A DNA stretch of 64,000 bases, taken from contig QCPD01000005.1 of assembly GCA_003209755.1 (NCBI GenBank), forward strand, positions 47,789 through 111,788, written 5' to 3'. This stretch comes from Prochlorococcus sp. AG-436-C14 (GTDB taxonomy: Bacteria; Cyanobacteriota; Cyanobacteriia; PCC-6307; Cyanobiaceae). Made by a program: the position numbers and the translations under genes. Of this stretch, positions 1 through 10,307 are shown in pieces. The notes beneath the pieces are model-generated. The model worked only from the letters and a program-made list of their open reading frames with translations, was not told the origin of the DNA and did not search any database. Position 1 is the stretch's first letter; each line of letters starts with the position of its first letter.

Positions 1-396
1 TGCTACAAGCTCCTCTAATTCGCTTTCCAGACCGGTTAAAAATAACAACGCATATAGTCCTAAAGTTGCTACGGCTTGCAATGAAGGAAAAGTTTCAAAA
101 TAAATATCTGGTACTGCTTCTTTGGGTACTGAAGCAAGTGTGCTGATAAGAGAAACAAAACCTTGATTTAATTCTGCATGAGCACTTGGCGGCAACAAAA
201 GATGTAATCCTGAGGCGCCAATTAAAACTCCCGCAAGAAGTTCACCGACGATTGTAGGCAAACTGAGTCGAACCAGGATTTCAGCCAAAGTCCTTGCAGC
301 AACGAAGATCATTAAGAAATTAATGACACCTATAAGTGTTTCCGCGACCTCAACATCATGCGTATTTAGGGCTGAGACTAAAGGAATTAATACCAT
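1..396 (-). CDS. Cation:proton antiporter (Kef/Nap type), N-terminal part, runs off the window edge
   Basis: Hand translation of the complement from ATG at 396: MVLIPLVSALNTHDVEVAETLIGVINFLMIFVAARTLAEILVRLSLPTIVGELLAGVLIGASGLHLL..., typical CPA2 antiporter N-terminus. Confidence 0.75.
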   Translation of the reverse strand, partial: MVLIPLVSALNTHDVEVAETLIGVINFLMIFVAARTLAEILVRLSLPTIVGELLAGVLIGASGLHLLLPPSAHAELNQGFVSLISTLASVPKEAVPDIYFETFPSLQAVATLGLYALLFLTGLESELEELVA

Positions 397-560
397 CAGT
401 TTTTCTAGAAAAGCCTTTTCTTTAAGACATAAATTACCTAATCAAAGGGCATATTTGGCATAAGTATCAAAGGTGACTTAATCAATAAGGTGTGGATCTG
501 AAGTTACTAACTGATTACTAAGGCTTTATTGGCTAGCGTCCAGAAACATTTGATGCCTTT

Positions 561-3080
561 ATGAGCAGCTCCCAGTCACTAGACCTGCGTCTGCCTACCC
601 CAGGATGCTATGCGGATCCTGTTCGGGCTGGCATGGATGCTGATGCAGTTTTCGATGGAATGACTGAGCATCTCTTTTTTACTCTTGGCAAACTTGCTAC
701 TTCAGCAAGTCTGAGAGATCTCTATATGGCTTTGAGTTTTGCTGTTAGAGACAGATTGATGAGTAGATATCTAACAAGTCAAGAGACAATTAGAGCAAGA
801 CCTCAAAAAACAGTTGCTTATCTTTCAGCTGAATTCCTAATAGGGCCTCAACTCAATAACAATTTACTAAATCTAGGAATTAAAAAAGAGGCAGAAGAAG
901 CTCTTAAAAGGTTTGGGATTGAATCTCTAAATGAAATACTGGAAGTAGAAGAAGAGCCTGGTCTTGGGAATGGAGGATTAGGGAGACTTGCCGCTTGCTA
1001 TATGGAATCACTGGCAAGTCTTCAGGTTCCTGCAGTTGGATACGGAATAAGGTACGAATTTGGTATTTTCAACCAATTAATTAGAGATGGTTGGCAAGTA
1101 GAAGTTACAGATAAATGGCTTAAAGGTGGATGGCCATGGGAATTACCCCAACCAGATGAAGCTTGCTTAGTCGGTTTTGGAGGCCAAACTGAGAGCTATA
1201 CAGACGATAATGGAAACTATCGCTCTCGATGGATTCCAAGCGAACACGCGATAGGTGTTCCACATGATGTGCCTGTTCTTGGATATCGAGTAAATAGCTG
1301 TGATCGATTGAGATTATGGAGAGCTGATGCGACTGAAAGTTTTGATTTCTACGCTTTCAATATTGGCGATTATTATGGTGCTGTGGAAGAAAAAGTTGCA
1401 TCAGAAACTTTGTCAAAAGTTCTTTACCCAAATGATGGAACTGATGAAGGAAGAAGATTACGTTTAAAGCAACAACACTTTTTTGTAAGTTGTTCTTTAC
1501 AGGATATGCTTCGAAGTTTAGAAAAGCGGTCAATAGCTGTTGAGGAATTCCCAAAACACTGGACAGTTCAACTGAATGACACTCATCCAGCTATTGCAGT
1601 TGCAGAGTTAATGAGACTCTTAATCGATCAACACAGATTGGATTGGGATAAAGCTTGGGAAATCACCAATAGATCAGTAGCATATACAAACCACACTTTG
1701 TTGCCCGAAGCTCTCGAAAAATGGGATCTAAGCTTGTTTAAAGACTTATTACCTAGACATTTAGAACTTATCTATGAAATAAATAGAAGATTCTTGCAGC
1801 AAGTAAGACTCAAGTATCCAGGTAATGACTCGATTCTAAGGAAGCTTTCAATCATCGATGAAGAAGGTGGCAAAGCTATACGAATGGCACATTTAGCGAC
1901 AATCGGAGCACACCATGTAAATGGTGTAGCTGCGCTTCATTCAGATTTAATTAAGAGACAATTACTACCTGAATTTGCAGAACTCTGGCCTGAAAAATTC
2001 ACTAATGTCACAAATGGAGTTACTCCACGTAGATGGGTAGCTCTAGCAAATCCTGAACTTTCAAAACTTCTTGATAAAGAGATTGGTCCCAATTGGATTA
2101 CTAATATGGACCTTTTACTAGAGTTAGAAAAGAAAGAAAATGACTCAAATTTTTTAGATCTTTTTGCATCCGCTAAGCTTTCTGGCAAAAGGAAACTTGC
2201 TGGTTATATACACAGACAAACTGGCGTTCTAGTAGATCCCTCAAGTTTATTTGATGTTCAAGTTAAAAGAATTCATCAATATAAAAGACAGCATTTAAAT
2301 GCATTGCAAGTCATTGCACAATACCTAAGAATAAAAAATGGAATAACCAAAAACATTGCGCCTCGTACAGTTATTTTTGGTGGTAAAGCTGCGCCAGGTT
2401 ATTTCATGGCGAAGTTAATGATTAGATTTATCAATGGAATAGCAGATGTAGTTAATGCCGATCCTGATATGGATGGATTATTAAGGGTAGTTTTTCTTCC
2501 TGACTACAATGTAAAACTAGGTGAACAAGTCTATCCAGCAACTGATCTTTCTGAGCAAATTTCAACTGCTGGTAAAGAAGCTTCAGGTACTGGAAATATG
2601 AAATTCGCCATGAATGGTGCATTAACAATAGGAACACTTGATGGAGCCAATGTAGAAATCAGAGAAAGAGTTGGTGCAGAAAATTTCTTTTTGTTTGGAA
2701 AGACAGAATCAGAAATCATGGAATTAAGAGATCAAGGATATAGTCCAAATAGCTTTATTACAGAATCCAATGAACTACAAGAAACTCTTAATTTAATAGA
2801 CGTTGGGCATTTTAGTAACGGTGATAGTGAGCTCTTTAGACCAATAATAAATATTTTGACGGGGAATGATCCATTCTTTGTTATGGCTGATTTTGATGAT
2901 TACCTTCGTGCACAAGATGAGGTTAGTAAAGCTTGGAAAAAAAGTAAAAAATGGAACCGTATGGCATTATTAAATACAGCAAGATCGGGTTTTTTCTCAT
3001 CAGACAGATCAATAAGAGAATATTGTCAATCTATATGGAAAGTTAAACCATTACCTGTAGAGATAAGTTGTGAAAAATAA
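561..3080 (+). CDS. glgP: Glycogen/starch/alpha-glucan phosphorylase
   Basis: 839 aa; EPGLGNGGLGRLAACYMESLA, VKRIHQYKRQHLN, EASGTGNMKFAMNGALTIGTLDGANVEI motifs. Confidence 0.97.
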   Translation: MSSSQSLDLRLPTPGCYADPVRAGMDADAVFDGMTEHLFFTLGKLATSASLRDLYMALSFAVRDRLMSRYLTSQETIRARPQKTVAYLSAEFLIGPQLNNNLLNLGIKKEAEEALKRFGIESLNEILEVEEEPGLGNGGLGRLAACYMESLASLQVPAVGYGIRYEFGIFNQLIRDGWQVEVTDKWLKGGWPWELPQPDEACLVGFGGQTESYTDDNGNYRSRWIPSEHAIGVPHDVPVLGYRVNSCDRLRLWRADATESFDFYAFNIGDYYGAVEEKVASETLSKVLYPNDGTDEGRRLRLKQQHFFVSCSLQDMLRSLEKRSIAVEEFPKHWTVQLNDTHPAIAVAELMRLLIDQHRLDWDKAWEITNRSVAYTNHTLLPEALEKWDLSLFKDLLPRHLELIYEINRRFLQQVRLKYPGNDSILRKLSIIDEEGGKAIRMAHLATIGAHHVNGVAALHSDLIKRQLLPEFAELWPEKFTNVTNGVTPRRWVALANPELSKLLDKEIGPNWITNMDLLLELEKKENDSNFLDLFASAKLSGKRKLAGYIHRQTGVLVDPSSLFDVQVKRIHQYKRQHLNALQVIAQYLRIKNGITKNIAPRTVIFGGKAAPGYFMAKLMIRFINGIADVVNADPDMDGLLRVVFLPDYNVKLGEQVYPATDLSEQISTAGKEASGTGNMKFAMNGALTIGTLDGANVEIRERVGAENFFLFGKTESEIMELRDQGYSPNSFITESNELQETLNLIDVGHFSNGDSELFRPIINILTGNDPFFVMADFDDYLRAQDEVSKAWKKSKKWNRMALLNTARSGFFSSDRSIREYCQSIWKVKPLPVEISCEK

Positions 3081-3084
3081 AGAG

Positions 3085-3537
3085 CTACTTATCAGGCAAG
3101 TCTGGTGTTTGATGTAATAATCTATTTAACCTTAAGCGATCAATATTTAATGGATCTGGAGCAAGTTCACCAGCAATCTCTCTAAATGTATCTTCAACTT
3201 CATTAGAAACTTTGACATCAAAAATTCTTTCCATTAGGGCTTCAATAGAATATAAATGTGCATTAATATTTTCAAGTTCAGATATTACTTGAGTAATAGA
3301 TTTTTCTTTTTTCTCAATAGGTCCGATTTTACAATTCTCTTCAGATTGATTAAATGAATTTGAATTAAGTTTCTTTTGTAAATCTTCTAAAACTCGTCCG
3401 CATAAAGTTCTAAATGATTGAAGAGCAGCCCAATTTATCTCTTGTTGTTTCCGCAAAGTGGGAAACTCTCTAATTAAACGATCATGTTCCCTATAAAATC
3501 GTTGGCAATCTGCGCATTGGCATGGTTCTTCAGACAC
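3085..3537 (-). CDS. Conserved picocyanobacterial hypothetical protein
   Basis: 150-aa ORF with CQCADCQRF N-terminal cysteines; intact ORF between core genes. Confidence 0.65.
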   Translation of the reverse strand: MSEEPCQCADCQRFYREHDRLIREFPTLRKQQEINWAALQSFRTLCGRVLEDLQKKLNSNSFNQSEENCKIGPIEKKEKSITQVISELENINAHLYSIEALMERIFDVKVSNEVEDTFREIAGELAPDPLNIDRLRLNRLLHQTPDLPDK

Positions 3538-3573
3538 CTTCCTCGAGGCAGCTTAAAACCATCATTGCATTTC

Positions 3574-3912
3574 TTAGGCCGTCATAGGGGGCTCACCATT
3601 AAATAAGTCTCCTCCTCCTTCATTACCATCCAAATCAGAGCTTTCAGGTAGTGGGATTTCAATACTAGTAACAACTTGAATAACATCACGTAATCTCATT
3701 GAATCGGCAAACCAACCCATTGCTTGCTCTGTATCACCTCTTCCTTCCGCATCATTAGCTTGATCTTCGTGTGCTTCGGCTAGAAGTGTTAACCAACATA
3801 AGCATCGCGCTTGAACAATTGATAAATCCAACTCACTTGGTTGAGAGTTCGATATATGCTCACTCTCCTGTTGAACAAGTAATCGTAAGCGAAGATCGTG
3901 AAGCTGGGCCAT
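3574..3912 (-). CDS. Conserved cyanobacterial hypothetical protein
   Basis: 112-aa ORF on the strand of its neighbour; coherent protein-like composition. Confidence 0.65.
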   Translation of the reverse strand: MAQLHDLRLRLLVQQESEHISNSQPSELDLSIVQARCLCWLTLLAEAHEDQANDAEGRGDTEQAMGWFADSMRLRDVIQVVTSIEIPLPESSDLDGNEGGGDLFNGEPPMTA

Positions 3913-4012
3913 GTTGACTTATTCACTGCACCAACGCTAGCGAGAGAGTAATGATTTTGCACACCCACCACATATAGGACTACATATTTTTAGTTTTAAT
4001 TCGTTTTTCGCA

Positions 4013-4086
<74 letters not shown>

Positions 4087-4121
4087 CTGAAATTAATTAT
4101 GCCTTGAGGCATGATGGTGTT

Positions 4122-4520
4122 GAAAGCAGGGGAGGTGATCGCAATTGAACTTCAGCAAAAGCTGAAGAATTCTATTGAGGAAAGTCCGGGCTCCTATTTG
4201 GCCAGGCTTGCTGGGTAATTCCCAGTGCGGGTGACCGTGAGGATAGTGCCACAGAAACACACCGCCTAATGCTTAATGGGGAAATCCCAACAAGCGCGGC
4301 AAGGGTGCAAAGGTGCGGTAAGAGCGCACCAGCAGCATCGAGAGGTGCTGGCTAGGTAAACCCCGGCTAGGAGCAAGGCGAGGGGCAATGGATGGCCATA
4401 AACCTTGTCCCCAAGGAGAGCCGCTTGAGGCTATCGGTAACGTTAGTCCCAGATAGATGATTGCCCATTCCCTTTCTAAAGAAAGAAGAATGAACAGAAC
4501 CCGGCTTATGACCTGCTTTC
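4122..4520 (+). ncRNA. rnpB: RNase P RNA (M1, type A)
   Basis: GAAAGCAGGGGAGGTGATCGCAA...GAGGAAAGTCCGGGCTCC...ACAGAAAC...ACCCGGCTTATGACCTGCTTTC; terminal P1 helix GAAAGCAGG/CCTGCTTTC. Confidence 0.95.
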
Positions 4521-4595
4521 ACTTTATTAATTTTACACAAAAAATTACAGTATAAATTTTATTTTTATCACTTAGATTATATGCTTTAAATCATT

Positions 4596-5339
4596 ATGAA
4601 AATCTCGAATCAAAGGATAGAAGAAATAATTAATTTCATCAAAGGTCTAAATTTAGATCAAAAATATAAAAAGGAATTTACTAATAAAAAAATAAAAAAT
4701 ATATTATATATAAATGAATCACTTACTCATAGTTCGGCAAATAGTGAAATTAATTATGAAAATCTTGAATTTCTTGGAGATGCAGTTCTAAGACTAATTG
4801 CATCAGATTTCATAAAAGATAAATACCCATATATGCTAGTAGGAGAAAGATCTGAGCTTCGTTCTCATCTTGTCAGTGATCAATGGCTTGAAGAAGTTGG
4901 TAAAAAAATAGAAATCAGGAATGTATTAGTAATTGGGAAAAAAGCCCTGAGTGATAAATCCGCTAACTCCACTATTCAAGCAGAGGCAACTGAAGCATTA
5001 ATAGGAGCTTTGTATGAAAGTCTCAGTATATTAGACCCTATAAAAAATTGGCTTATTCCATTCTGGGATGAAAAGAGCAAAGAAGTTCTAGCTGATCCTC
5101 ATAAGAAAAATTACAAATCAGCACTTCAGGAATTGACCCAAAGCAAAAACTTGTCAATTCCTGAATACAAAACAATTGAAGTCAACAAAAAGCATGACGA
5201 TCCAAAACGATTTTTTTGTACTGTTTATATCAAAAATCGACCATTAGCTGAAGGCTGGGGTAAGTCAATGAAACAAGCAGAAAAAGATGCCGCAAGTAAA
5301 GCATTGAAGTATTTTAAAAATAATATAATTGATCAATAA
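4596..5339 (+). CDS. rnc: Ribonuclease III
   Basis: NLEFLGDAVLRLIASDF signature, EATEALIGALYE and C-terminal dsRBD. Confidence 0.95.
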   Translation: MKISNQRIEEIINFIKGLNLDQKYKKEFTNKKIKNILYINESLTHSSANSEINYENLEFLGDAVLRLIASDFIKDKYPYMLVGERSELRSHLVSDQWLEEVGKKIEIRNVLVIGKKALSDKSANSTIQAEATEALIGALYESLSILDPIKNWLIPFWDEKSKEVLADPHKKNYKSALQELTQSKNLSIPEYKTIEVNKKHDDPKRFFCTVYIKNRPLAEGWGKSMKQAEKDAASKALKYFKNNIIDQ

Positions 5340-5364
5340 TTAGTTTATTTGGCAAAATGATTCA

Positions 5365-5550
5365 TTAGCTTTTCATTAGATCTTTCAAGGGTAGTGTTAA
5401 TAATTTATCCCAATTACCTCCTTCAAAAAGCACTGCTGCTTTATCACCACTTATTCGTTGAACAAACCCTTCATAACCATTGTAAATTGACTCTTGGTTA
5501 TTAACAGTTACTGTCGTCCCAGGAAGGATAGGATCTTTTGAGTCAGTCAT
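5365..5550 (-). CDS. NdhS-like small SH3-fold protein (NAD(P)H dehydrogenase subunit S family)
   Basis: 61 aa MTDSKDPILPGTTVTVNNQESIYNGYEGFVQRISGDKAAVLFEGGNWDKLLTLPLKDL. Confidence 0.75.
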   Translation of the reverse strand: MTDSKDPILPGTTVTVNNQESIYNGYEGFVQRISGDKAAVLFEGGNWDKLLTLPLKDLMKS

Positions 5551-5597
5551 AATTAAACATCTTCAAATAAACTGTCAAAAAAATTCTACTCATAAAA

Positions 5598-6128
5598 ATG
5601 ACCGAGAAAGATAAATGGATGTCAATAGGTGAAATTGTTGCTCCGCAGGGTTTAAGAGGAGATATTCGCATTAAGCCTACCAGTGACTTTCCTGAAAGAT
5701 TTACAAAGCCTGGAAAACGATGGATTCAAAAAGCTAACGAATTGCCCACTGAAATCAAATTAAAAAAAGGAACACTTATTCCAGGTAAATCAATTTATGT
5801 ACTTTCTATTGAGGGCGTATCTAATCGGAATTCTGCAGAAGAAATCATTGGTTGGAAATTAGTCATACCAGTTGATAGCAGACCAAAGTTGAGTAAAAAT
5901 GAGTACCATTACTTTGATTTAATTGGTTTAGAAGTGAGACGAGGCGCAAAAAGGACTCTAATTGGTTATGTAACTGACTTAATCAAGGGAGGAAATGACC
6001 TTTTAGAGATAGAGTTGTTTGAAGGTAAAAAAGTTTTGGTACCTTTTGTTAAAGAAATTGTCCCAGAAATAGAAATCAAAAAAAAATGGCTTCTAATCAA
6101 TCCACCTCCTGGCTTATTGGAACTCTAA
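5598..6128 (+). CDS. rimM: Ribosome maturation factor RimM
   Basis: GEIVAPQGLRGDIRIKPTSDFPERF; PRC-barrel C-terminus ending LLINPPPGLLEL. Confidence 0.94.
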   Translation: MTEKDKWMSIGEIVAPQGLRGDIRIKPTSDFPERFTKPGKRWIQKANELPTEIKLKKGTLIPGKSIYVLSIEGVSNRNSAEEIIGWKLVIPVDSRPKLSKNEYHYFDLIGLEVRRGAKRTLIGYVTDLIKGGNDLLEIELFEGKKVLVPFVKEIVPEIEIKKKWLLINPPPGLLEL

Positions 6129-6180
6129 TAATCATTCAGGTTTTAAATCATGACTTCAAGCATGGATTAAAAAGTTCTTT

Positions 6181-7638
6181 ATGGAAATAACTGATAACTC
6201 AATTATTCCTGTAATTCTTAGTGGTGGATCAGGAACAAGACTTTGGCCCCTTTCGAGAGAAAGCTATCCAAAACAATTTCTAGCATTAGATTCACGAACA
6301 AAAAAAACTCTTTTGCAGAAAACTTATGAAAGGCTTTTAGGTTTAGAGGGACTTGAAAATCCTATATTGATATGTAATGAAGATCACAGATTTATAGTCG
6401 CAGAGCAATTTAGAGAGATTAATACTGATCCTCAAGCAATTATTCTGGAGCCCTTAGGACGTAACACTGCTCCAGCCGTAGCAGTTGCTGCTCTTCACGC
6501 AATATCTTTAGGCAAAGATCCTTTACTATTAATACTGGCAGCTGATCACTTGATAGAAGATACCGTTGAGTTTCAAAGAGTAATTCAATCTGCAAAATCA
6601 TATGCACACCAAGGAAGACTAGTTACTTTTGGTATTGTTCCAACATCCGCAGAAACTGGTTATGGTTACATTGAAGCAAAAAATTTACCTAGTAAAGAAA
6701 ATCAAATAACTGGTTTAGAAATTAACAAATTCATAGAAAAACCTAATAAAGATATAGCTGAGAAATTAATTAAAGATTCTCGCTATACTTGGAATAGTGG
6801 TATGTTTCTTTTTAAAGCTAGTTCAATAATAAATGAATTAAAAAAATTCTCTCCAGAAATAATCAATTATTGCAAAATTGCTCTTGAAAAAGATGTAGAA
6901 GATCTTGATTTTCTACGCTTAGAAGGAAAATCATTCAAGAAATGTCCAAAAATATCTTTCGATATTGCAGTGATGGAAAAAACAAAATTAGGAACCGTTC
7001 TTCCTTTAAATGCAGGATGGAGTGATATTGGAAGTTGGAAGTCCTTATGGGATATTAGTCATAAAAATAAGGATGGAAACTATATAAATGGTAGAGTCAT
7101 AGCTGAGAAAAGTAAAAACTGTTACTTAAAAAGTGAACAACGTCTAATCGTAGGAATAGGAATAGAAAATCTAATAGTTGTAGATACAAATGATGCCATT
7201 TTAGTAGCAAATAGAGATCAATCTCAAAATATTGGAAATATAGTCAAAAATCTAAGCTCATCTTCTTTCCCAGAAGGTAAAATGCACAGAAAAATTTATA
7301 GACCTTGGGGTAATTACACTACAATAGTTGAGGGGAATAGATGGCTAGTGAAGCTCATTGAAGTAAATCCAAGTGCGTCTCTTTCTTTGCAAATGCATCA
7401 TCATAGAGCTGAACATTGGGTTATAGTTAACGGAACAGCTTTGATTGAAAAAAACGGAGAAAAACAACTTTTAAGTGAAAATGAAAGTACATTTATTCCT
7501 CTAGGATGTAAGCATAGATTAAGCAATCCAGGAAGAATGAAACTTGAGCTTATTGAAGTTCAAAGTGGAACTTATTTAGATGAAGAAGATATCATTCGTT
7601 TTGAAGATTCTTATGGCAGAATAAAAAATCTCAGCTAA
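6181..7638 (+). CDS. manC: Mannose-1-phosphate guanylyltransferase / mannose-6-phosphate isomerase
   Basis: PVILSGGSGTRLWPLSRESYPKQFL, FIEKPN, C-terminal cupin RPWGNYTTIVEGNRWLVKLIEVNPSASLSLQMHHHRAEHW. Confidence 0.95.
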   Translation: MEITDNSIIPVILSGGSGTRLWPLSRESYPKQFLALDSRTKKTLLQKTYERLLGLEGLENPILICNEDHRFIVAEQFREINTDPQAIILEPLGRNTAPAVAVAALHAISLGKDPLLLILAADHLIEDTVEFQRVIQSAKSYAHQGRLVTFGIVPTSAETGYGYIEAKNLPSKENQITGLEINKFIEKPNKDIAEKLIKDSRYTWNSGMFLFKASSIINELKKFSPEIINYCKIALEKDVEDLDFLRLEGKSFKKCPKISFDIAVMEKTKLGTVLPLNAGWSDIGSWKSLWDISHKNKDGNYINGRVIAEKSKNCYLKSEQRLIVGIGIENLIVVDTNDAILVANRDQSQNIGNIVKNLSSSSFPEGKMHRKIYRPWGNYTTIVEGNRWLVKLIEVNPSASLSLQMHHHRAEHWVIVNGTALIEKNGEKQLLSENESTFIPLGCKHRLSNPGRMKLELIEVQSGTYLDEEDIIRFEDSYGRIKNLS

Positions 7639-7705
7639 AAAATATACTTAATAAATAAATATTTTTAGAGATTCATTAAATACACTCATTGAGAATGAAA
7701 AATTT

Positions 7706-9610
7706 TTATTCCACAGTTACACTTTTTGCTAAATTCCTAGGCTGATCAACATCTAAACCTTTATGAGCTGCTATGTGATAACTAAATAACTGTAAAGGTA
7801 CAACGGTTAATAAAGGGCTAACCCATTCACTAACTTTTGGAATAATGAATAATTCATCAAACATTTCCGATTCCTGTCCATATGTAGACACCCCAATTAA
7901 ACGGGCATCTCTAGCTTTAGCCTCTTGCGAATTACTAAGAACCTTTTCATAAACGACTCCAGGAACAGCGAGAGATACCACTGGAACATGCTGATCTAAA
8001 AGTGCTATGGGTCCATGTTTTAATTCTCCAGCTGGATAGCCTTGAGCATGAATGTAGCTTATTTCCTTTAGTTTAAGAGCCCCTTCGAGTGCAATTGGAT
8101 AGTTTATTCCTCTACCTAGGAAAATTACATCCTTAGTTTCAACAAACAAATGTGCTATTTCCTGAGATAAAGAATCATGTTTTTTTATCAGATCTGTTAA
8201 CTGTTTAGGAATTAATCTCAAATCATTAGAGAGATCTAAAATTTCTTTAGGAGTTCTTTTTTGTCTATGAGAAGCAAATAAAAGTGTCAAGCCATAAAAG
8301 GACAACATTTGACCTAGAAAGGTTTTGGTTGCTGCAACACCTATTTCAATGCCTGATCCAATATCAATAACATTATCTAGTTCGCGACCTAATGAACTAT
8401 CCACTCTATTAGTAATTCCCAACTGATGAAAAGAATATTTAGCATCTTTTGTAGAATCTCTTCTCTCCTTTTCCATCCTTAGCGCAGCTAAAGTGTCTGC
8501 GGTTTCGCCCGATTGACTGACTCCTATCGTCAATGTATTGGGTGAAAGTGGAGGGGGTGCATATCTAAATTCACTTGCGAAATATACCTTGGTAGGAACC
8601 CCTGCAAACTGTTCCAACAAATAAGCACCAACCATACCTGCATGCCTACTTGTACCACAGGCAAGTATTTGTATTTGATCTATCTTCTCGAGGTTAGATT
8701 TAGATATCGGCAAAGCGACTAAATTTTTCGAGGGTAAATCCATAGGCAAAAATCTATCTATCCATAATTGTGCTGTTTCTGGCTGCTCATAAATTTCTTT
8801 GAGCATAAAATGACGGAAATTTCTTTTATCCGCAAAAAGTTCTGTGCCCTTTAAAAGCGATGGTGTTCTGTGCTGCCTATTTCCCTCATTGTCATAAAGT
8901 TCAATTCCTAACGGAGTTAAAAGTGCAATTTCATGATCCCTTAGAGGTAAAAATGTACGGGTAACTCCTACTAATGCAGGCGTGTCACTTGCACAAAAAA
9001 ACTCACCTTCACCAAAACCAAGAACCAATGGAGCTTCTCCCCTAGCCACTACTAGAGCATTGGGTGCCTTAGACCAAATCACTGCTATGGCGTAAGTGCC
9101 TTCTAAAACAGTCAAAACCTTTTGAACAGCCATTAATAATGTTTGCTCACTAGGGGAAAGTCCATTTGCCAGAGACTGTTCTATCTCTAGACCAATTAAA
9201 TGTGGAATTATCTCAGTGTCAGTTTCGGAGGTCAATTTAATTCCCTTAAGTTTCAGGCTGTTAGATAACTCTCTATAGTTTTCGATAATTCCATTTTGCA
9301 CAACTGCTATTTGCCCTGAGAAATCAAGATGAGGATGAGCATTCCTTTCGTTAGGTTTACCATGAGTAGCCCATCTTGTATGGGCAATACCTACATGACC
9401 TTTTGGAGGTTTTTTTTTAATTAAATTTGAGAGATTAATCAGCTTCCCTTTGGATTTCGTGACATTTAGTTCTCCAATTTGATCGTTATTTGAATTATCA
9501 ATTGTTGCTATCCCTGCTGAGTCATAGCCGCGATATTCAAGTTTTCTTAATCCATCAATAAGTAAAGTAGAAACTTGTCTAGAACCAATAACAGCAAATA
9601 TGCCACACAT
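7706..9610 (-). CDS. glmS: Glutamine-fructose-6-phosphate aminotransferase (isomerizing)
   Basis: MCGIFAVIGSRQVSTLLIDGLRKLEYRGYDSAGIA; C-terminal DQPRNLAKSVTVE. Confidence 0.98.
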   Translation of the reverse strand: MCGIFAVIGSRQVSTLLIDGLRKLEYRGYDSAGIATIDNSNNDQIGELNVTKSKGKLINLSNLIKKKPPKGHVGIAHTRWATHGKPNERNAHPHLDFSGQIAVVQNGIIENYRELSNSLKLKGIKLTSETDTEIIPHLIGLEIEQSLANGLSPSEQTLLMAVQKVLTVLEGTYAIAVIWSKAPNALVVARGEAPLVLGFGEGEFFCASDTPALVGVTRTFLPLRDHEIALLTPLGIELYDNEGNRQHRTPSLLKGTELFADKRNFRHFMLKEIYEQPETAQLWIDRFLPMDLPSKNLVALPISKSNLEKIDQIQILACGTSRHAGMVGAYLLEQFAGVPTKVYFASEFRYAPPPLSPNTLTIGVSQSGETADTLAALRMEKERRDSTKDAKYSFHQLGITNRVDSSLGRELDNVIDIGSGIEIGVAATKTFLGQMLSFYGLTLLFASHRQKRTPKEILDLSNDLRLIPKQLTDLIKKHDSLSQEIAHLFVETKDVIFLGRGINYPIALEGALKLKEISYIHAQGYPAGELKHGPIALLDQHVPVVSLAVPGVVYEKVLSNSQEAKARDARLIGVSTYGQESEMFDELFIIPKVSEWVSPLLTVVPLQLFSYHIAAHKGLDVDQPRNLAKSVTVE

Positions 9611-9675
9611 ATATTTAAATTAACTTCAAAAATTATCTTTATAAAATAAGGCTTCGTTAAGAAAAATACTAATTT

Positions 9676-9969
<294 letters not shown>

Positions 9970-10057
9970 CTACATAAAAAAAAATAGTTGCAATGCCGTC
10001 ACTTTTGTTAACTCGACACTCTAACCCGTAGTATTGGAAGTCAGGTCTAAGAAGGTT

Positions 10058-10300
10058 ATGTCCCAGGAAGCAATCCTTGAAAAAGTTCGCTCTATTGTTG
10101 CAGAACAACTGAGCGTTGAAGCCGGTGAAGTAAAGCCGGATTCAAATTTCCAAAACGACCTCGGAGCTGACTCTCTCGACACTGTCGAATTAGTGATGGC
10201 TCTTGAAGAGGCATTTGACATAGAGATCCCAGACGAGGCTGCTGAAGGCATTGCCACTGTTGGGGATGCAGTCAAATACATCGAAGAAAAACAGTCTTGA
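10058..10300 (+). CDS. acpP: Acyl carrier protein (start corrected from the ORF-track start at 10034)
   Basis: [25 protein letters not shown]...[27 protein letters not shown]. Confidence 0.97.
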   Translation: MSQEAILEKVRSIVAEQLSVEAGEVKPDSNFQNDLGADSLDTVELVMALEEAFDIEIPDEAAEGIATVGDAVKYIEEKQS

Positions 10301-10307
10301 GGTTCAA

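Noticed and set aside
1357-2719. Minus-strand ORFs inside glgP
   Set aside because: Fully antisense to a strongly conserved enzyme; no plausible product
7624-7674. AT-rich imperfect inverted repeat between convergent manC and glmS (AATCTC..TAAAA..ATAT / ATATTTTTAGAGATT)
   Set aside because: Could be a weak terminator, but bulged and nearly free of G-C pairs, so not listed as a feature
10021-10281. 86-aa minus-strand ORF over acpP
   Set aside because: Antisense to acpP, Ser-rich shadow translation
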